Below, in pieces: positions 1 through 9,790 of a stretch of 64,000 nt of DNA (position 1 is its first letter; the number at the start of each line of letters is the position of its first letter). The position numbers and the translations under genes were made by a program. The DNA comes from Paenibacillus dendritiformis (GTDB lineage: Bacteria; Bacillota; Bacilli; Paenibacillales; Paenibacillaceae). The notes under the pieces were generated by a model, which was given only the letters and a program-made list of their open reading frames with translations, was not told the DNA's origin and searched no databases. Where the stretch lies: assembly GCF_015845845.1 (NCBI RefSeq), contig NZ_LDIG01000153.1, positions 23,681-87,680 of the forward strand, in the 5' to 3' direction.

Positions 1-54
1 GCGATGTGCATCGGCGTCGGTCAAGGCATCGCCACCATCATCGAGCGGGTCTGA
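1..54 (+). CDS. Thiolase (acetyl-CoA acyltransferase), 3' end only
   Basis: Only the last 17 codons and the TGA stop are in the window; the gene enters from the left edge. The encoded tail AMCIGVGQGIATIIERV is the typical C-terminus of thiolases, where the Cys of the CxGxG motif is an active-site residue. Thiolases cleave or form 3-ketoacyl-CoA. The next gene on the same strand, a CoA-thioesterase-like protein, starts 59 bp downstream, so the two may be cotranscribed. Which thiolase subtype this is cannot be told from the fragment. Confidence 0.75.
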   Translation, partial: AMCIGVGQGIATIIERV

Positions 55-113
55 ACCTGACCCGCAATGCGAATGGACACGTTTGATTTTTGGCCAGGCG
101 AGGAGGAATCGAG

Positions 114-536
114 ATGAAGCCAGGATTGATTCCGGGCGCCGAAATTTCTTTTGTCGTGACCGTCACCCCGGATATGCGCCCGGCATTTGACGGTATCGTC
201 ATTCACGATGTGATGTCCACCGTCACGATGATCTACTATATGGAGAAGGCAGGCCGCGAGATGATTGTCCCTTTTCTGGAGGAAGAGGAAGAAGGCTCGG
301 GGTTCGCCCTCAATATCAAGCATGTAGGGCCGGCCGTGGTCGGGCAGGAGGTGACGTTCCGCGCCGTCTGCACCGAGGCGGGACCGAAGCGCATCATCTG
401 CGAGGTGACGGCGGAGACGACGTTCAATCTGGTCGGGACGGGATCGTTCACGCAGGCGATTTTCGACAAGAGAACGATGGCGGACCGGTTCGCGGCCCTG
501 CGCCGCAAGGTGGAAGAAGAGCAGAAGGTAACCTGA
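114..536 (+). CDS. FlK-like (fluoroacetyl-CoA) thioesterase-family hot-dog protein
   Basis: A 140-residue protein of single hot-dog-fold size. The central region (NIKHVGPAVVGQEVTF near residues 64-79, then a beta-rich stretch ending in a GTGSFTQAIF segment) resembles the FlK-like thioesterase family, which hydrolyses short acyl-CoAs. The start chosen is ATG at 114, seven bases after an AGGAGG ribosome site at 101-106; an in-frame TTG at 90 lies upstream of that site and is unlikely. Its position between a thiolase and a PaaX regulator suggests a CoA-thioester catabolic role. Substrate unknown; the family call is from pattern only. Confidence 0.65.
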   Translation: MKPGLIPGAEISFVVTVTPDMRPAFDGIVIHDVMSTVTMIYYMEKAGREMIVPFLEEEEEGSGFALNIKHVGPAVVGQEVTFRAVCTEAGPKRIICEVTAETTFNLVGTGSFTQAIFDKRTMADRFAALRRKVEEEQKVT

Positions 537-665
537 CGGCATAAGCGGCGGTTCCTCCACTCCGGCGGGCGTCCCCCATTTTGCTTGAGCTATGGAGGGG
601 CAAGTGATACAATTTGACAAAGATGCAACATTTGGCAATCATACGAACGACTAGGAGTGGTGAAC

Positions 666-1520
666 ATGAGGCCGCAATCCATGCTGTTTACCATATACGG
701 CGAGTATGTACGTCATTATGGCAGTGAAATCTGGGTCGGGAGCCTGACCGGCCTGATGGGAGAATTCGGATTGACTGAACAGGCCGTACGGGCCGCCATC
801 TCGCGCATGCTGCGCCAAGGCTGGCTGGAATCGCGCAAAGTGGGGAACCGCAGCTATTATTCCATGTCCCCGCGCGGCAAACGGCGCTTGAACGAGGCGG
901 CGGCCCGCATCTATAAGCAGGAGACGGATACGTGGGACGGCAAGTGGTGCATTGCCAGCTACAACATTCCCGAGAAGGAGCGGGGCATACGGGATCAGCT
1001 TCGCAAGGAGCTGGCATGGCTCGGCTTCGGCATGCTGACGACAAGCACCTGGATTAGCCCGAATGATCTGACCGACAAGGTGAGGGATATCGTGGAATCA
1101 CGCGGCATTTCCGCCTATGTGGAAATTTTCAGGGCGGACCATGTCGCTTGGAGCGAGCCTGGTCAACTGGTGCAGAAGTGCTGGGACATCGATGAGATCA
1201 ATGCCGCTTACGCCGAGTTCATTGAGGCGTACCGTCCGAGCTATGAGAGATTGCGGGCGATGATGGAGCAGGGGGAAGCCGTGCCCGATGGCTATTGCTT
1301 CGTGGAGAAGACCAAACTGGTCCATCAGTACCGGAAGTTCCTGTTCATCGATCCGGACTTCCCCGAAGAGCTGCTGCCGAAGGTATGGCTGGGCAAGGAA
1401 GCGGATCAATTGTTCCAGAACTACTACGATTTGCTGCATCCGGGCGCCAGCCGCTTTTTTGAGCAAGTCTATGAACCTTCGCCCGATGCGCTACCGGTCC
1501 GCGACAGGGAGCATGCATGA
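666..1520 (+). CDS. paaX: PaaX-family transcriptional regulator
   Basis: A 284-residue protein matching PaaX, the repressor of phenylacetate catabolism that responds to phenylacetyl-CoA. The N-terminal winged helix is clear (LTEQAVRAAISRMLRQGWLESRK, residues about 31-53 in two adjoining helices and wing), followed by the PaaX central domain with TWDGKWCIASYNIPE and the C-terminal domain with KCWDIDEINAAYAEF. The start is ATG 666, nine bases after the AGGAG at 653-657; the GTG at 657 overlaps the ribosome site. It lies downstream of acyl-CoA genes, which fits control of a CoA-dependent degradation cluster to the left. The actual target genes are outside the window. Confidence 0.85.
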   Translation: MRPQSMLFTIYGEYVRHYGSEIWVGSLTGLMGEFGLTEQAVRAAISRMLRQGWLESRKVGNRSYYSMSPRGKRRLNEAAARIYKQETDTWDGKWCIASYNIPEKERGIRDQLRKELAWLGFGMLTTSTWISPNDLTDKVRDIVESRGISAYVEIFRADHVAWSEPGQLVQKCWDIDEINAAYAEFIEAYRPSYERLRAMMEQGEAVPDGYCFVEKTKLVHQYRKFLFIDPDFPEELLPKVWLGKEADQLFQNYYDLLHPGASRFFEQVYEPSPDALPVRDREHA

Positions 1521-1923
1521 ATGAGGTCCGTAAGGGGATATGACCGAAATTACGGCCAGGCGGCCCTCCCGGATTTACTTTTTATCCGGCCCTTTGCAAC
1601 ATTTTTGCTTCCATGCTTTAACGTAGGGTCGCATTAGTGCCGGATAATTTTATGAAGGCTTTTGCTAACCATAGCAGGCATACGCCAGGATATCCGACCG
1701 AATGCACTCTTTCTCTTTATTGATATGAGATACTGCATGTTCTAACTGTCTGAAAAGTTACCCATCACGACGAGCGGCTGATCTGCTGCCTGATCGATTC
1801 TATCGGGAATTGCGTATAGCCAGGCTGCACAAAAGTATCTTCTTAGCACACTTGTCCGTGATATACTAAGAAGTATGGTGGCGAAGATGCCAAAGTTGGC
1901 CGAGACATTCGCACGGCCACTTC
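1521..1923. other. Intergenic region before the first CRISPR leader
   Basis: No credible gene is seen. The stretch holds short inverted repeats: CCGGAT/ATCCGG around 1570-1595, CTTCTTAG/CTAAGAAG around 1840-1875, and CATTCGCAC at 1906-1914, which can pair with the GGTGCGAATG that opens the CRISPR leader at 1924. The last pairing gives the first leader an alternative hairpin that the second leader lacks. Confidence 0.5.
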
Positions 1924-2094
1924 GGTGCGAATGTGAAGTGCACATGAAATCCCCGGGAGATTCGCACCAGATTTATTCAAATATTATCCAGTGAAGTTAT
2001 TTTATTCTTGTTTATTGAAGCTAAACTGATTTATTTTCTTGAAGTTTTGAACCATGAAACGATAGTTTTGGTATAATTTGAGTCATTTTTCGCT
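1924..2094 (+). promoter_or_regulatory. CRISPR leader of array 1 with conserved hairpin and promoter
   Basis: A 171-bp AT-rich segment directly before the first repeat, matching the leader of array 2 (4508-4678) at equal length with about 18 differences; the first 53 bases are identical. It opens with GGTGCGAAT (1924-1932), which pairs perfectly with ATTCGCACC (1960-1968). A promoter-like TTGAAC (2047-2052) and TATAAT (2072-2077), 19 bp apart, would start transcription just ahead of the first repeat. Leaders of this kind carry the array promoter and the site for new-spacer insertion. Confidence 0.85.
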
Positions 2095-4318
2095 GTCGCA
2101 TCCTATGTGGATGCGTGGATTGAAATATTGCGGTGTAGTGCGACCCCCAAGGCCGGTCGGGTCGCATCCTATGTGGATGCGTGGATTGAAATATCGACTG
2201 GAATCCGCAAGTCTTCGTAAACAACATGTCGCATCCTATGTGGATGCGTGGATTGAAATATCGAATACCCCGCTTACTCTCGCCTACAAACGATGTCGCA
2301 TCCTATGTGGATGCGTGGATTGAAATGCGATATTCAACGCTCAGCTCCGCTAGTTCATCGGTCGCATCCTATGTGGATGCGTGGATTGAAATGTACCCTC
2401 CGCGCTTGAAGTTCGATCCCCATCGGTCGCATCCTATGTGGATGCGTGGATTGAAATCGCCGCAACAGTCGTTCGCAGTTTGCGCACAAGTCGCATCCTA
2501 TGTGGATGCGTGGATTGAAATGGAAAAGCTCACGAGTAATGGAGATCGCATCCTCGTCGCATCCTATGTGGATGCGTGGATTGAAATTTTAGAGGGGGCC
2601 GTAGGCCCCACATGTGTTACTTGTCGCATCCTATGTGGATGCGTGGATTGAAATCAAAAAGGCGGCATAGAACCTTGCCTTCTCGGCATAGGTCGCATCC
2701 TATGTGGATGCGTGGATTGAAATGTCTCGCACTCGACAAGCCTGCGCATGATATCGAGGTCGCATCCTATGTGGATGCGTGGATTGAAATTGTGTAGATG
2801 AATTGCGCCGTGTCTCGGTCGAACGTCGCATCCTATGTGGATGCGTGGATTGAAATTGTTCAATCCATTTCGCAAGTCCTACGATTATTGTCGCATCCTA
2901 TGTGGATGCGTGGATTGAAATCAGGTCTGCGATGATGTCTTGATAATCGCGAAGCGTCGCATCCTATGTGGATGCGTGGATTGAAATCGGATCCAGTCCA
3001 ACGAAGAGACGAACGCGCAAATGTCGCATCCTATGTGGATGCGTGGATTGAAATAAACTCTAAACGGGAGGTGATGGGCCATGTCGAAGTCGCATCCTAT
3101 GTGGATGCGTGGATTGAAATGCGCAAGGTTGGACGAATTGATTGAGCGTGAGGAAGGTCGCATCCTATGTGGATGCGTGGATTGAAATCACACGCCGATG
3201 AGCAAACGAAATTGATATTCCGTCGCATCCTATGTGGATGCGTGGATTGAAATTCGTTGGTACGATGGTATCCGCGACCGGTCTACTGTCGCATCCTATG
3301 TGGATGCGTGGATTGAAATTTCTTCCCGGAAAGCTACGGATATTACCGATTCGGTCGCATCCTATGTGGATGCGTGGATTGAAATTTGATGCGTTGTGTC
3401 TGTTTCTCGCACCATTCGCGTCGCATCCTATGTGGATGCGTGGATTGAAATGCGAAGTGCTTGGCGTTGATATTTCGGATATAATCGTCGCATCCTATGT
3501 GGATGCGTGGATTGAAATGCCTTTTGCTGCTCAATTTTCGCGTTGACGTTATCGGTCGCATCCTATGTGGATGCGTGGATTGAAATCGTGCGCGCGGCCA
3601 GGTCTTTAATATCGTCGCGTGTCGCATCCTATGTGGATGCGTGGATTGAAATGTCAGCAGTGTGATACGCTCCATGAGGCCGGCTGGTCGCATCCTATGT
3701 GGATGCGTGGATTGAAATACAACCGGATGAAAAAATTACTGACCATCATCTCGTCGCATCCTATGTGGATGCGTGGATTGAAATCGGGAGTGTCGATCGG
3801 CTGTCGCTCAACTGGAACCCGTCGCATCCTATGTGGATGCGTGGATTGAAATTGGAGCTGCTAAGGGGAATGCAAAGCAGCACGAAGTGTCGCATCCTAT
3901 GTGGATGCGTGGATTGAAATCAACTCCATGGCAGCCGACATATCCGACGAATACAGCGTCGCATCCTATGTGGATGCGTGGATTGAAATAAATCTTTTGT
4001 TGAGTCTAAGCAACCGACAATTAATGTCGCATCCTATGTGGATGCGTGGATTGAAATAGTTTGCGCGAGGGGAGGTGAAGAGGCATGTCGGTCGCATCCT
4101 ATGTGGATGCGTGGATTGAAATATCGGGAGGTGACGAGATGGACGATAAAGAGCGTCGCATCCTATGTGGATGCGTGGATTGAAATCTTGTGTGGATACC
4201 ACCGATGAACATTCCCGCTGTCGCATCCTATGTGGATGCGTGGATTGAAATGATCATCCCGCACGCCGCTTTATACACCAGTTTAGGTCGCATCCTATGT
4301 GGATGCGTGGATTGAAAT
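2095..4318 (+). CRISPR. CRISPR array 1, type I-C-like repeats, 34 repeats / 33 spacers
   Basis: Thirty-four copies of a 32-nt repeat were counted, spaced 64-69 bp apart (spacers of about 32-37 nt). The repeat begins GTCGCATCC, has a stem GCATCC/GGATGC around the loop TATGT, and ends GTGGATTGAAAT, which is characteristic of type I-C repeats (processed by Cas5d). The leader lies on the left, so transcription runs left to right. All copies seem intact, including the last (4287-4318). Several spacers contain a ribosome site and start codon in the sense direction (3055-3088, 4058-4090, 4123-4154), suggesting origin in phage or plasmid gene starts. No spacer was matched to a target, as that needs a database. 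Confidence 0.97.
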
Positions 4319-4507
4319 TTGCTCAATCCGCGCAACCACACCATGCTCGTCCCGTGATCCCTTGCTCTCTTCTTGAGTCAGTCAGGCCGATTAGTTGGAA
4401 TACTCTGTTTGCCTGTGATATATTGGGCAAAGGAATGGTAAGGCAGCCAACTAGAGTGAAGAGGGGATGCCCAAACACGAAATAAGAACGACAGTGCATT
4501 AACGACA
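4319..4507. other. Spacer region between array 1 and the second leader
   Basis: A 189-bp segment with no gene, no repeat copy and no cas remnant. It separates the last repeat of array 1 from the start of the duplicated leader. The first 30-40 bases could be a leftover final spacer without a closing repeat, but nothing proves it. Confidence 0.4.
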
Positions 4508-4678
4508 GGTGCGAATGTGAAGTGCACATGAAATCCCCGGGAGATTCGCACCAGATTTATTAAAATATTATCCAATAAAGTTAATTTATTCTGGTTTATT
4601 GAAGCTAAACTGATTTGTTTTCTCGAAGTTTTCAACCATCAAACGGCTTTTTTGGTGTGTTTTGTGTTATTTTTCGCT
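4508..4678 (+). promoter_or_regulatory. CRISPR leader of array 2 (degenerate promoter)
   Basis: Same length (171 bp) and about 89% identical to the leader of array 1. The GGTGCGAAT (4508-4516) / ATTCGCACC (4544-4552) hairpin is perfectly kept. The differences cluster in the last 38 bases: the position of the array 1 TATAAT reads TGTGTT here. The proximal promoter therefore appears lost, and this array may depend on read-through or on another start. Confidence 0.8.
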
Positions 4679-7299
4679 GTCGCATCCTACGCGGATGCGT
4701 GGATTGAAATGTAATCGAGATAATAAAACGGATCAATCACGACAAGTCGCATCCTACGCGGATGCGTGGATTGAAATCACAAGATGTAGTCGATCTGCAC
4801 AAGTCGGTCGTGTCGCATCCTACGCGGATGCGTGGATTGAAATCAATCCGGGCTTTTGTTTTTTGAAGGCAGGATGGAGTCGCATCCTACGCGGATGCGT
4901 GGATTGAAATGCGCGTCGTTCGAGCGCGTGCCTCGCCAGATGATGGTCGCATCCTACGCGGATGCGTGGATTGAAATGCTTGTTTTTACCGCAAGATTTA
5001 CGGCGATTTAGCCGTCGCATCCTACGCGGATGCGTGGATTGAAATCACAACGCCGTTTCCGCTCGCCCCCGGATCTTTAGTCGCATCCTACGCGGATGCG
5101 TGGATTGAAATCTTCTATGATTACCTCCCCAAGCGCGAAAGCGTAGTCGCATCCTACGCGGATGCGTGGATTGAAATGTCCCTTCTAACTGAATTACCTT
5201 ACACTAATATTGTCGCATCCTACGCGGATGCGTGGATTGAAATAGTATCTGGACAATGAAACCTTCTGCAAGAAGGTCGCATCCTACGCGGATGCGTGGA
5301 TTGAAATCGTCGCTCGCTCAATCGGATAACCTTCAACTCCCGTCGCATCCTACGCGGATGCGTGGATTGAAATCGGCTGGGCTGGCCGCACGGATGAGCG
5401 ACGATGCGCGTCGCATCCTACGCGGATGCGTGGATTGAAATATTTGAGGGGGAACATGTAAATGGTGGACAAATGTCGCATCCTACGCGGATGCGTGGAT
5501 TGAAATCACGCTCATGATACCGTCGAGAGCGTGTTGCTGGGCGTCGCATCCTACGCGGATGCGTGGATTGAAATGCCATCTATATCCGGTGATGACTGGG
5601 TACACGTTGTCGCATCCTACGCGGATGCGTGGATTGAAATCATTTGGTCGAGAAGCGTTTCATTCCAACCCCCGTCGCATCCTACGCGGATGCGTGGATT
5701 GAAATCATCGATTGTTTCCTCCATCCTATTTCAAGTAGTGTCGCATCCTACGCGGATGCGTGGATTGAAATCGTACATCTATTACATCCTCCCCGCGTAC
5801 GCCCGCGTCGCATCCTACGCGGATGCGTGGATTGAAATAGCTGAGCCCGGCCACCGCCGAGAAGTACCGGGCGGGTCGCATCCTACGCGGATGCGTGGAT
5901 TGAAATGTGGTAAGCGTCACGGTTCCTACCGTCCGGATCTCGTCGCATCCTACGCGGATGCGTGGATTGAAATAGCGTCGAGACGATCAACGCACAGCAC
6001 GAATTTTAGTCGCATCCTACGCGGATGCGTGGATTGAAATCGTGAGCCAGCTCCGGGAATACAATCGAGGCGTCCAGTCGCATCCTACGCGGATGCGTGG
6101 ATTGAAATGTCAGAACGGATACGTCGATTCACAAGCACTTTTCGTCGCATCCTACGCGGATGCGTGGATTGAAATCTGCAAGGAGGAATCCGATCATGCA
6201 AGCAACCATCGTCGCATCCTACGCGGATGCGTGGATTGAAATATCAATGAGCATCTGCGCCCGGTGATAGATGAGTGTCGCATCCTACGCGGATGCGTGG
6301 ATTGAAATTAATCATCTCGTCAATAAACTGACGCCGAAGGGTCGCATCCTACGCGGATGCGTGGATTGAAATCCCCAGCGCCGTAATGCCCCAACCAACA
6401 GGGCCAGTCGCATCCTACGCGGATGCGTGGATTGAAATTTCAGCTCGGCAAAAAGATGGAGACCGCGCTTGGTAGTCGCATCCTACGCGGATGCGTGGAT
6501 TGAAATGGCTCCTTTTTCTCGTAGGTCGACTCGTCGAATAGGGTCGCATCCTACGCGGATGCGTGGATTGAAATCCGTTTGCAACCTTGATCCCAACGCC
6601 CTCCTTTGCGTCGCATCCTACGCGGATGCGTGGATTGAAATGGGAACCTGAAGGGCAAGGTCTGGAAAGGCAGCGTCGCATCCTACGCGGATGCGTGGAT
6701 TGAAATTTTCTGGACGGAATTTGCTCAATATCATATTTTAGTCGCATCCTACGCGGATGCGTGGATTGAAATTTCTGGGCTCCGGCACGGGAAAATTAGC
6801 CAATGCCGTCGCATCCTACGCGGATGCGTGGATTGAAATCGGCCCCAAATGGTATGGAAATAGAACCCTGCCCAGTCGCATCCTACGCGGATGCGTGGAT
6901 TGAAATTTGATCCCTCGGTATCGATAAATACCGGATTAGGGTCGCATCCTACGCGGATGCGTGGATTGAAATACCTGCTATGACAAACTGGTATGGGGCG
7001 ATGTGCGTCGCATCCTACGCGGATGCGTGGATTGAAATTCGTCCGCTGCCGGTCCCTCCGAATGTGGATGGATGTCGCATCCTACGCGGATGCGTGGATT
7101 GAAATTCTTTACGCCCAGCAAGGTACCGTTCCCGCTGCAGTCGCATCCTACGCGGATGCGTGGATTGAAATCGCCTCAAGCCTATTTTCGATGTAGTATT
7201 CTCGCCGTCGCATCCTACGCGGATGCGTGGATTGAAATATCGTCGCGCTGAAGCTTGTCCAGTTCACGTTGCGTCGCATCCTACGCGGATGCGTGGATT
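4679..7299 (+). CRISPR. CRISPR array 2, type I-C-like repeats, 40 repeats / 39 spacers
   Basis: Forty repeats spaced 65-69 bp were counted. The 32-nt repeat matches that of array 1 except for two transitions in the hairpin loop (TACGC instead of TATGT); the stem GCATCC/GGATGC and the 3' end GTGGATTGAAAT are unchanged. The last copy (7273-7299) is cut after GTGGATT and lacks the terminal GAAAT, which marks the old, leader-distal end. Spacers at 5442-5474 and 6176-6210 contain sense ribosome-site plus ATG junctions, while 5706-5739 has one in antisense. The cmr operon begins 620 bp downstream. Confidence 0.97.
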
Positions 7300-7919
7300 A
7301 TTCTTTAAACGCTGTTGAAGCACCGTGAAGGGGAAAAATGTCACATTCTAAGTAAATCCCTGCTAAACTGACTTGACGATGTTTATTTCTAATCGCTTGG
7401 TACAAAATCGTTGTTTTGAAATGATATGGGTTTAAGGGATGAAGGGATGAAGCGGGAATCATGGGGATCTATGGCGAGAGCCGTAGAGCAAGAATCTTTC
7501 CAGTTCTCCTGCTTTTGTGATCGCTTTATTTCCTTGGTTCCTTATCCGTGCCTATAAGGAATATTTCTTATATCGCGTTGAATACCCTGTGCCCCAACCC
7601 ATCCCCAGCGGGATGGGTTCGTTCGCTGCGGAACGACGACTTATCCGCAGCTATTTCCCAACCTTGAATTAGTTGATTTTTCGCATTTCTTGGATGCTTC
7701 CCTCCTCTCCCTCCATTGTGTGCGGAACTTGTCGAATCTCAACGTTTCACGTTATCGGTTCCTTCTCTCCCGACTATTTTTTAAGCCTTATGTTCCTTCA
7801 CTCTTTCATATGTCACAATTTAGCGAAATTTTTACAATTATAACTCTCACTCTCTCCACAATATGGTATTATAATATTGTTTGATAAGTTAATTTCAGGT
7901 GTGAATGGGAGGAAGAAGG
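7300..7919. other. Region between array 2 and the cmr operon, with -10 element
   Basis: About 600 bp without a convincing gene. It contains a perfect 10-bp hairpin, AACCCATCCC (7596-7605) with GGGATGGGTT (7610-7619), loop CAGC, not followed by a T-run. A TATAAT (7870-7875) lies about 50 bp before the first ORF of the operon and is the best -10 candidate; no good -35 is seen at normal spacing. A possible 64-codon ORF at 7690-7884 has no ribosome site and was not called. Confidence 0.5.
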
Positions 7920-8852
7920 ATGCCAACCGAAGTAGAACGCCGTAAACCCGAAACGGAGATCAAAACGATAAACGACATTATTCACAACTATGTCGAAACC
8001 GAGCGTTCCATGGTGAGTCAATTATTTTTCAAGCATCAGCATGGAAGTTCAATTGGGGGATTTCGTGAGGAAATATGGAAGGAGTTTTTCCAGCAGGTCG
8101 TTCCCCGCAAATTTGTTGTTGAACAATCTGTGTTTATTATTGACTCGTTTGGACAAGTGTCGAATGAGGTCGATCTTGCCATCTTTGATGAAACGTATAC
8201 GCCCTATATTTTTCGCAAGGGGAAATTAAAATTTGTTCCGATTGAAGCGGTTGCGGTAGCAGTTGAGTGCAAAAGTTTATCGGCTAACTATGACAATTTG
8301 AAAAAATGGAAAGAGAGCATGACAGATCTGAAGACGTCCCGCAATGCCATTGCGAGAATGCATAGTTATATCGCCACCGAAAATCTTGAACATAAATCAA
8401 CCCAAACAGGTACAAGACCGTTGCTTGTTTATTGTTATATGGGCGAAGAGCAGCCTAAAAATGCCGGGCTGTTCGATTTTGCCTTGCGGGCTGATAAGGA
8501 GCATTGCCGCATCTCGATCCATCGTAATGATGAGCTATGCACGCTAAAGGAATGGTTTAATTCATTGAACCATAGTGATCCCGAAGTGAAAGATAGCTTG
8601 GTTAATGAAGGAACAGGGTTCGAGAACGAGTCGAGTGAACAAAAACGGAGAACAAACTATTCCCTGGATGAATATCGGGTTTTTGCTGGCAATCAACAGG
8701 AAGTCTCGTTGTTGTCGTTCAACTTCCAGCTTAACCAGCTTCTGATGCTGATCAATAATCCTATGCTGTTTCCGCACAAAGCGTATGTGGATTTGTTTAA
8801 CAAGAACACATGGATGGCTACCAAGGCAGGCGTTGGGGAGGCTGCTCCATGA
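7920..8852 (+). CDS. PD-(D/E)XK nuclease-like protein (DUF6602-like), first gene of the cmr operon
   Basis: A 310-residue protein with a nuclease-like core: GGFREE (residues 46-51), then EVDLAIFD (83-90) and ECK (116-118), which fits the PD-(D/E)XK pattern with D85, E116 and K118 as candidate catalytic residues. This arrangement resembles the DUF6602 family. The C-terminal 150 residues are not recognised, and no CARF or SAVED sensor is evident. The start is ATG 7920 after GGAGGAAGAAGG; the ATG at 7905 lies before that ribosome site. Its TGA overlaps the ATG of cmr1 (ATGA at 8849-8852), so the two are translationally coupled. It may act as a DNase or RNase accessory to the HD-less III-B complex; this is inference from position and motif. 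Confidence 0.75.
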   Translation: MPTEVERRKPETEIKTINDIIHNYVETERSMVSQLFFKHQHGSSIGGFREEIWKEFFQQVVPRKFVVEQSVFIIDSFGQVSNEVDLAIFDETYTPYIFRKGKLKFVPIEAVAVAVECKSLSANYDNLKKWKESMTDLKTSRNAIARMHSYIATENLEHKSTQTGTRPLLVYCYMGEEQPKNAGLFDFALRADKEHCRISIHRNDELCTLKEWFNSLNHSDPEVKDSLVNEGTGFENESSEQKRRTNYSLDEYRVFAGNQQEVSLLSFNFQLNQLLMLINNPMLFPHKAYVDLFNKNTWMATKAGVGEAAP

Positions 8853-9790
8853 AGACATGCACTTTGAATTGTACGATTATCAGTCCCATGTTCAGCTATG
8901 GGAACCAGCGTGCCGAATTGCGGCCTACCGAATTGAAGGGCCTTATGCGTTACATGTTCAGAGCGGCGATTCTTGAGCCGGATACAGAGGAATTGTATGA
9001 GTTGGAATCGAAATATTTTGGCAACGCTGAAAAAGTTGCTTCTCCCGTTCGGCTGCAGTTCAAACCACCAACGCTGCCGGTGATTAGCCAAGATTTTTTG
9101 TTACATAGAAAAAATAAGCAGGACGGTTTCCTGCGCGATACCACCTTTCAGCTTGTAATTCGAACAGGGCAAAAAACGAATATCAAGGAATATGAGGAAT
9201 GGATAGCCCTGTCTCTTGTATTGGGAGGAATGGGCAAGCGAACCCGCCGAGGGAGAGGTTGTGTCGCGCTCGATGAACATCATCAACATAGTGTCCCCAA
9301 GGACCAGTTGCTGACTTGGATTGCCAAGAAACTGAACAATTGGAACCACAAAGCAGGCATCACCAACAGTGCGGCTTGCGGCTATTTTCCCTATCGAGTC
9401 ATGGACGATCATACAATAGAAACGGCTGAAACGGTCGATCTGAACGGGTTCTGCCGCCCTGTCATCGAAAAAATTATCCTTGGCAAGGAAATCAAGGACA
9501 TAGATAAATTTCTGGGAGTTGTGGACGGAGCAACTCATACTCATCGCATAAATGAGCTTAAACTTAAGCCGCACAAGAAGAGATTCGCTACAGGATTTGC
9601 CGCCGGGACGTCACGATTCGCTTCCTCTGTCATTGTCAGTGTAACGCGAACCGCCGATCAGATACTGCTGCCGGTGTATACGTATGTCAGGGCCATCTAT
9701 CAGAAAGACGATCAGAAAAACGATGTTTTTGATACCGATTATAAAGAGCGCGATACATTCATCTCAATTATCGAGGGGGGAGAATATTGA
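8849..9790 (+). CDS. cmr1: CRISPR type III-B RAMP protein Cmr1
   Basis: A 313-residue RAMP protein. The N-terminus has the Cmr1 pattern of a beta strand followed by ELRPTELKGLMRYMFRAA (residues about 21-38), and a glycine-rich GGMGKRTRRGRG loop follows near residues 129-140. Cmr1 caps the Cmr effector and binds near the crRNA 3' end/target. The ATG at 8849 overlaps the stop of the nuclease gene and was chosen over an upstream in-frame ATG (8810) that lies inside it. Its own stop overlaps the start of cmr2 (TTGA at 9787-9790). Confidence 0.9.
   Translation: MKTCTLNCTIISPMFSYGNQRAELRPTELKGLMRYMFRAAILEPDTEELYELESKYFGNAEKVASPVRLQFKPPTLPVISQDFLLHRKNKQDGFLRDTTFQLVIRTGQKTNIKEYEEWIALSLVLGGMGKRTRRGRGCVALDEHHQHSVPKDQLLTWIAKKLNNWNHKAGITNSAACGYFPYRVMDDHTIETAETVDLNGFCRPVIEKIILGKEIKDIDKFLGVVDGATHTHRINELKLKPHKKRFATGFAAGTSRFASSVIVSVTRTADQILLPVYTYVRAIYQKDDQKNDVFDTDYKERDTFISIIEGGEY

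Noticed and set aside
2078..7196. Many open frames inside the CRISPR arrays
   Set aside because: They are translations of the repeat (SHPMWMRGLK, VASYVDAWIE and the like) and not genes.
7362..7395. Fragment GCTAAACTGA similar to the CRISPR leader after array 2
   Set aside because: Only about 10 bases match, with no repeat following, so a third leader is not supported.
7690..7884. 64-codon frame before the cmr operon
   Set aside because: AT-rich leader region, no ribosome site, and it overlaps the -10 element.
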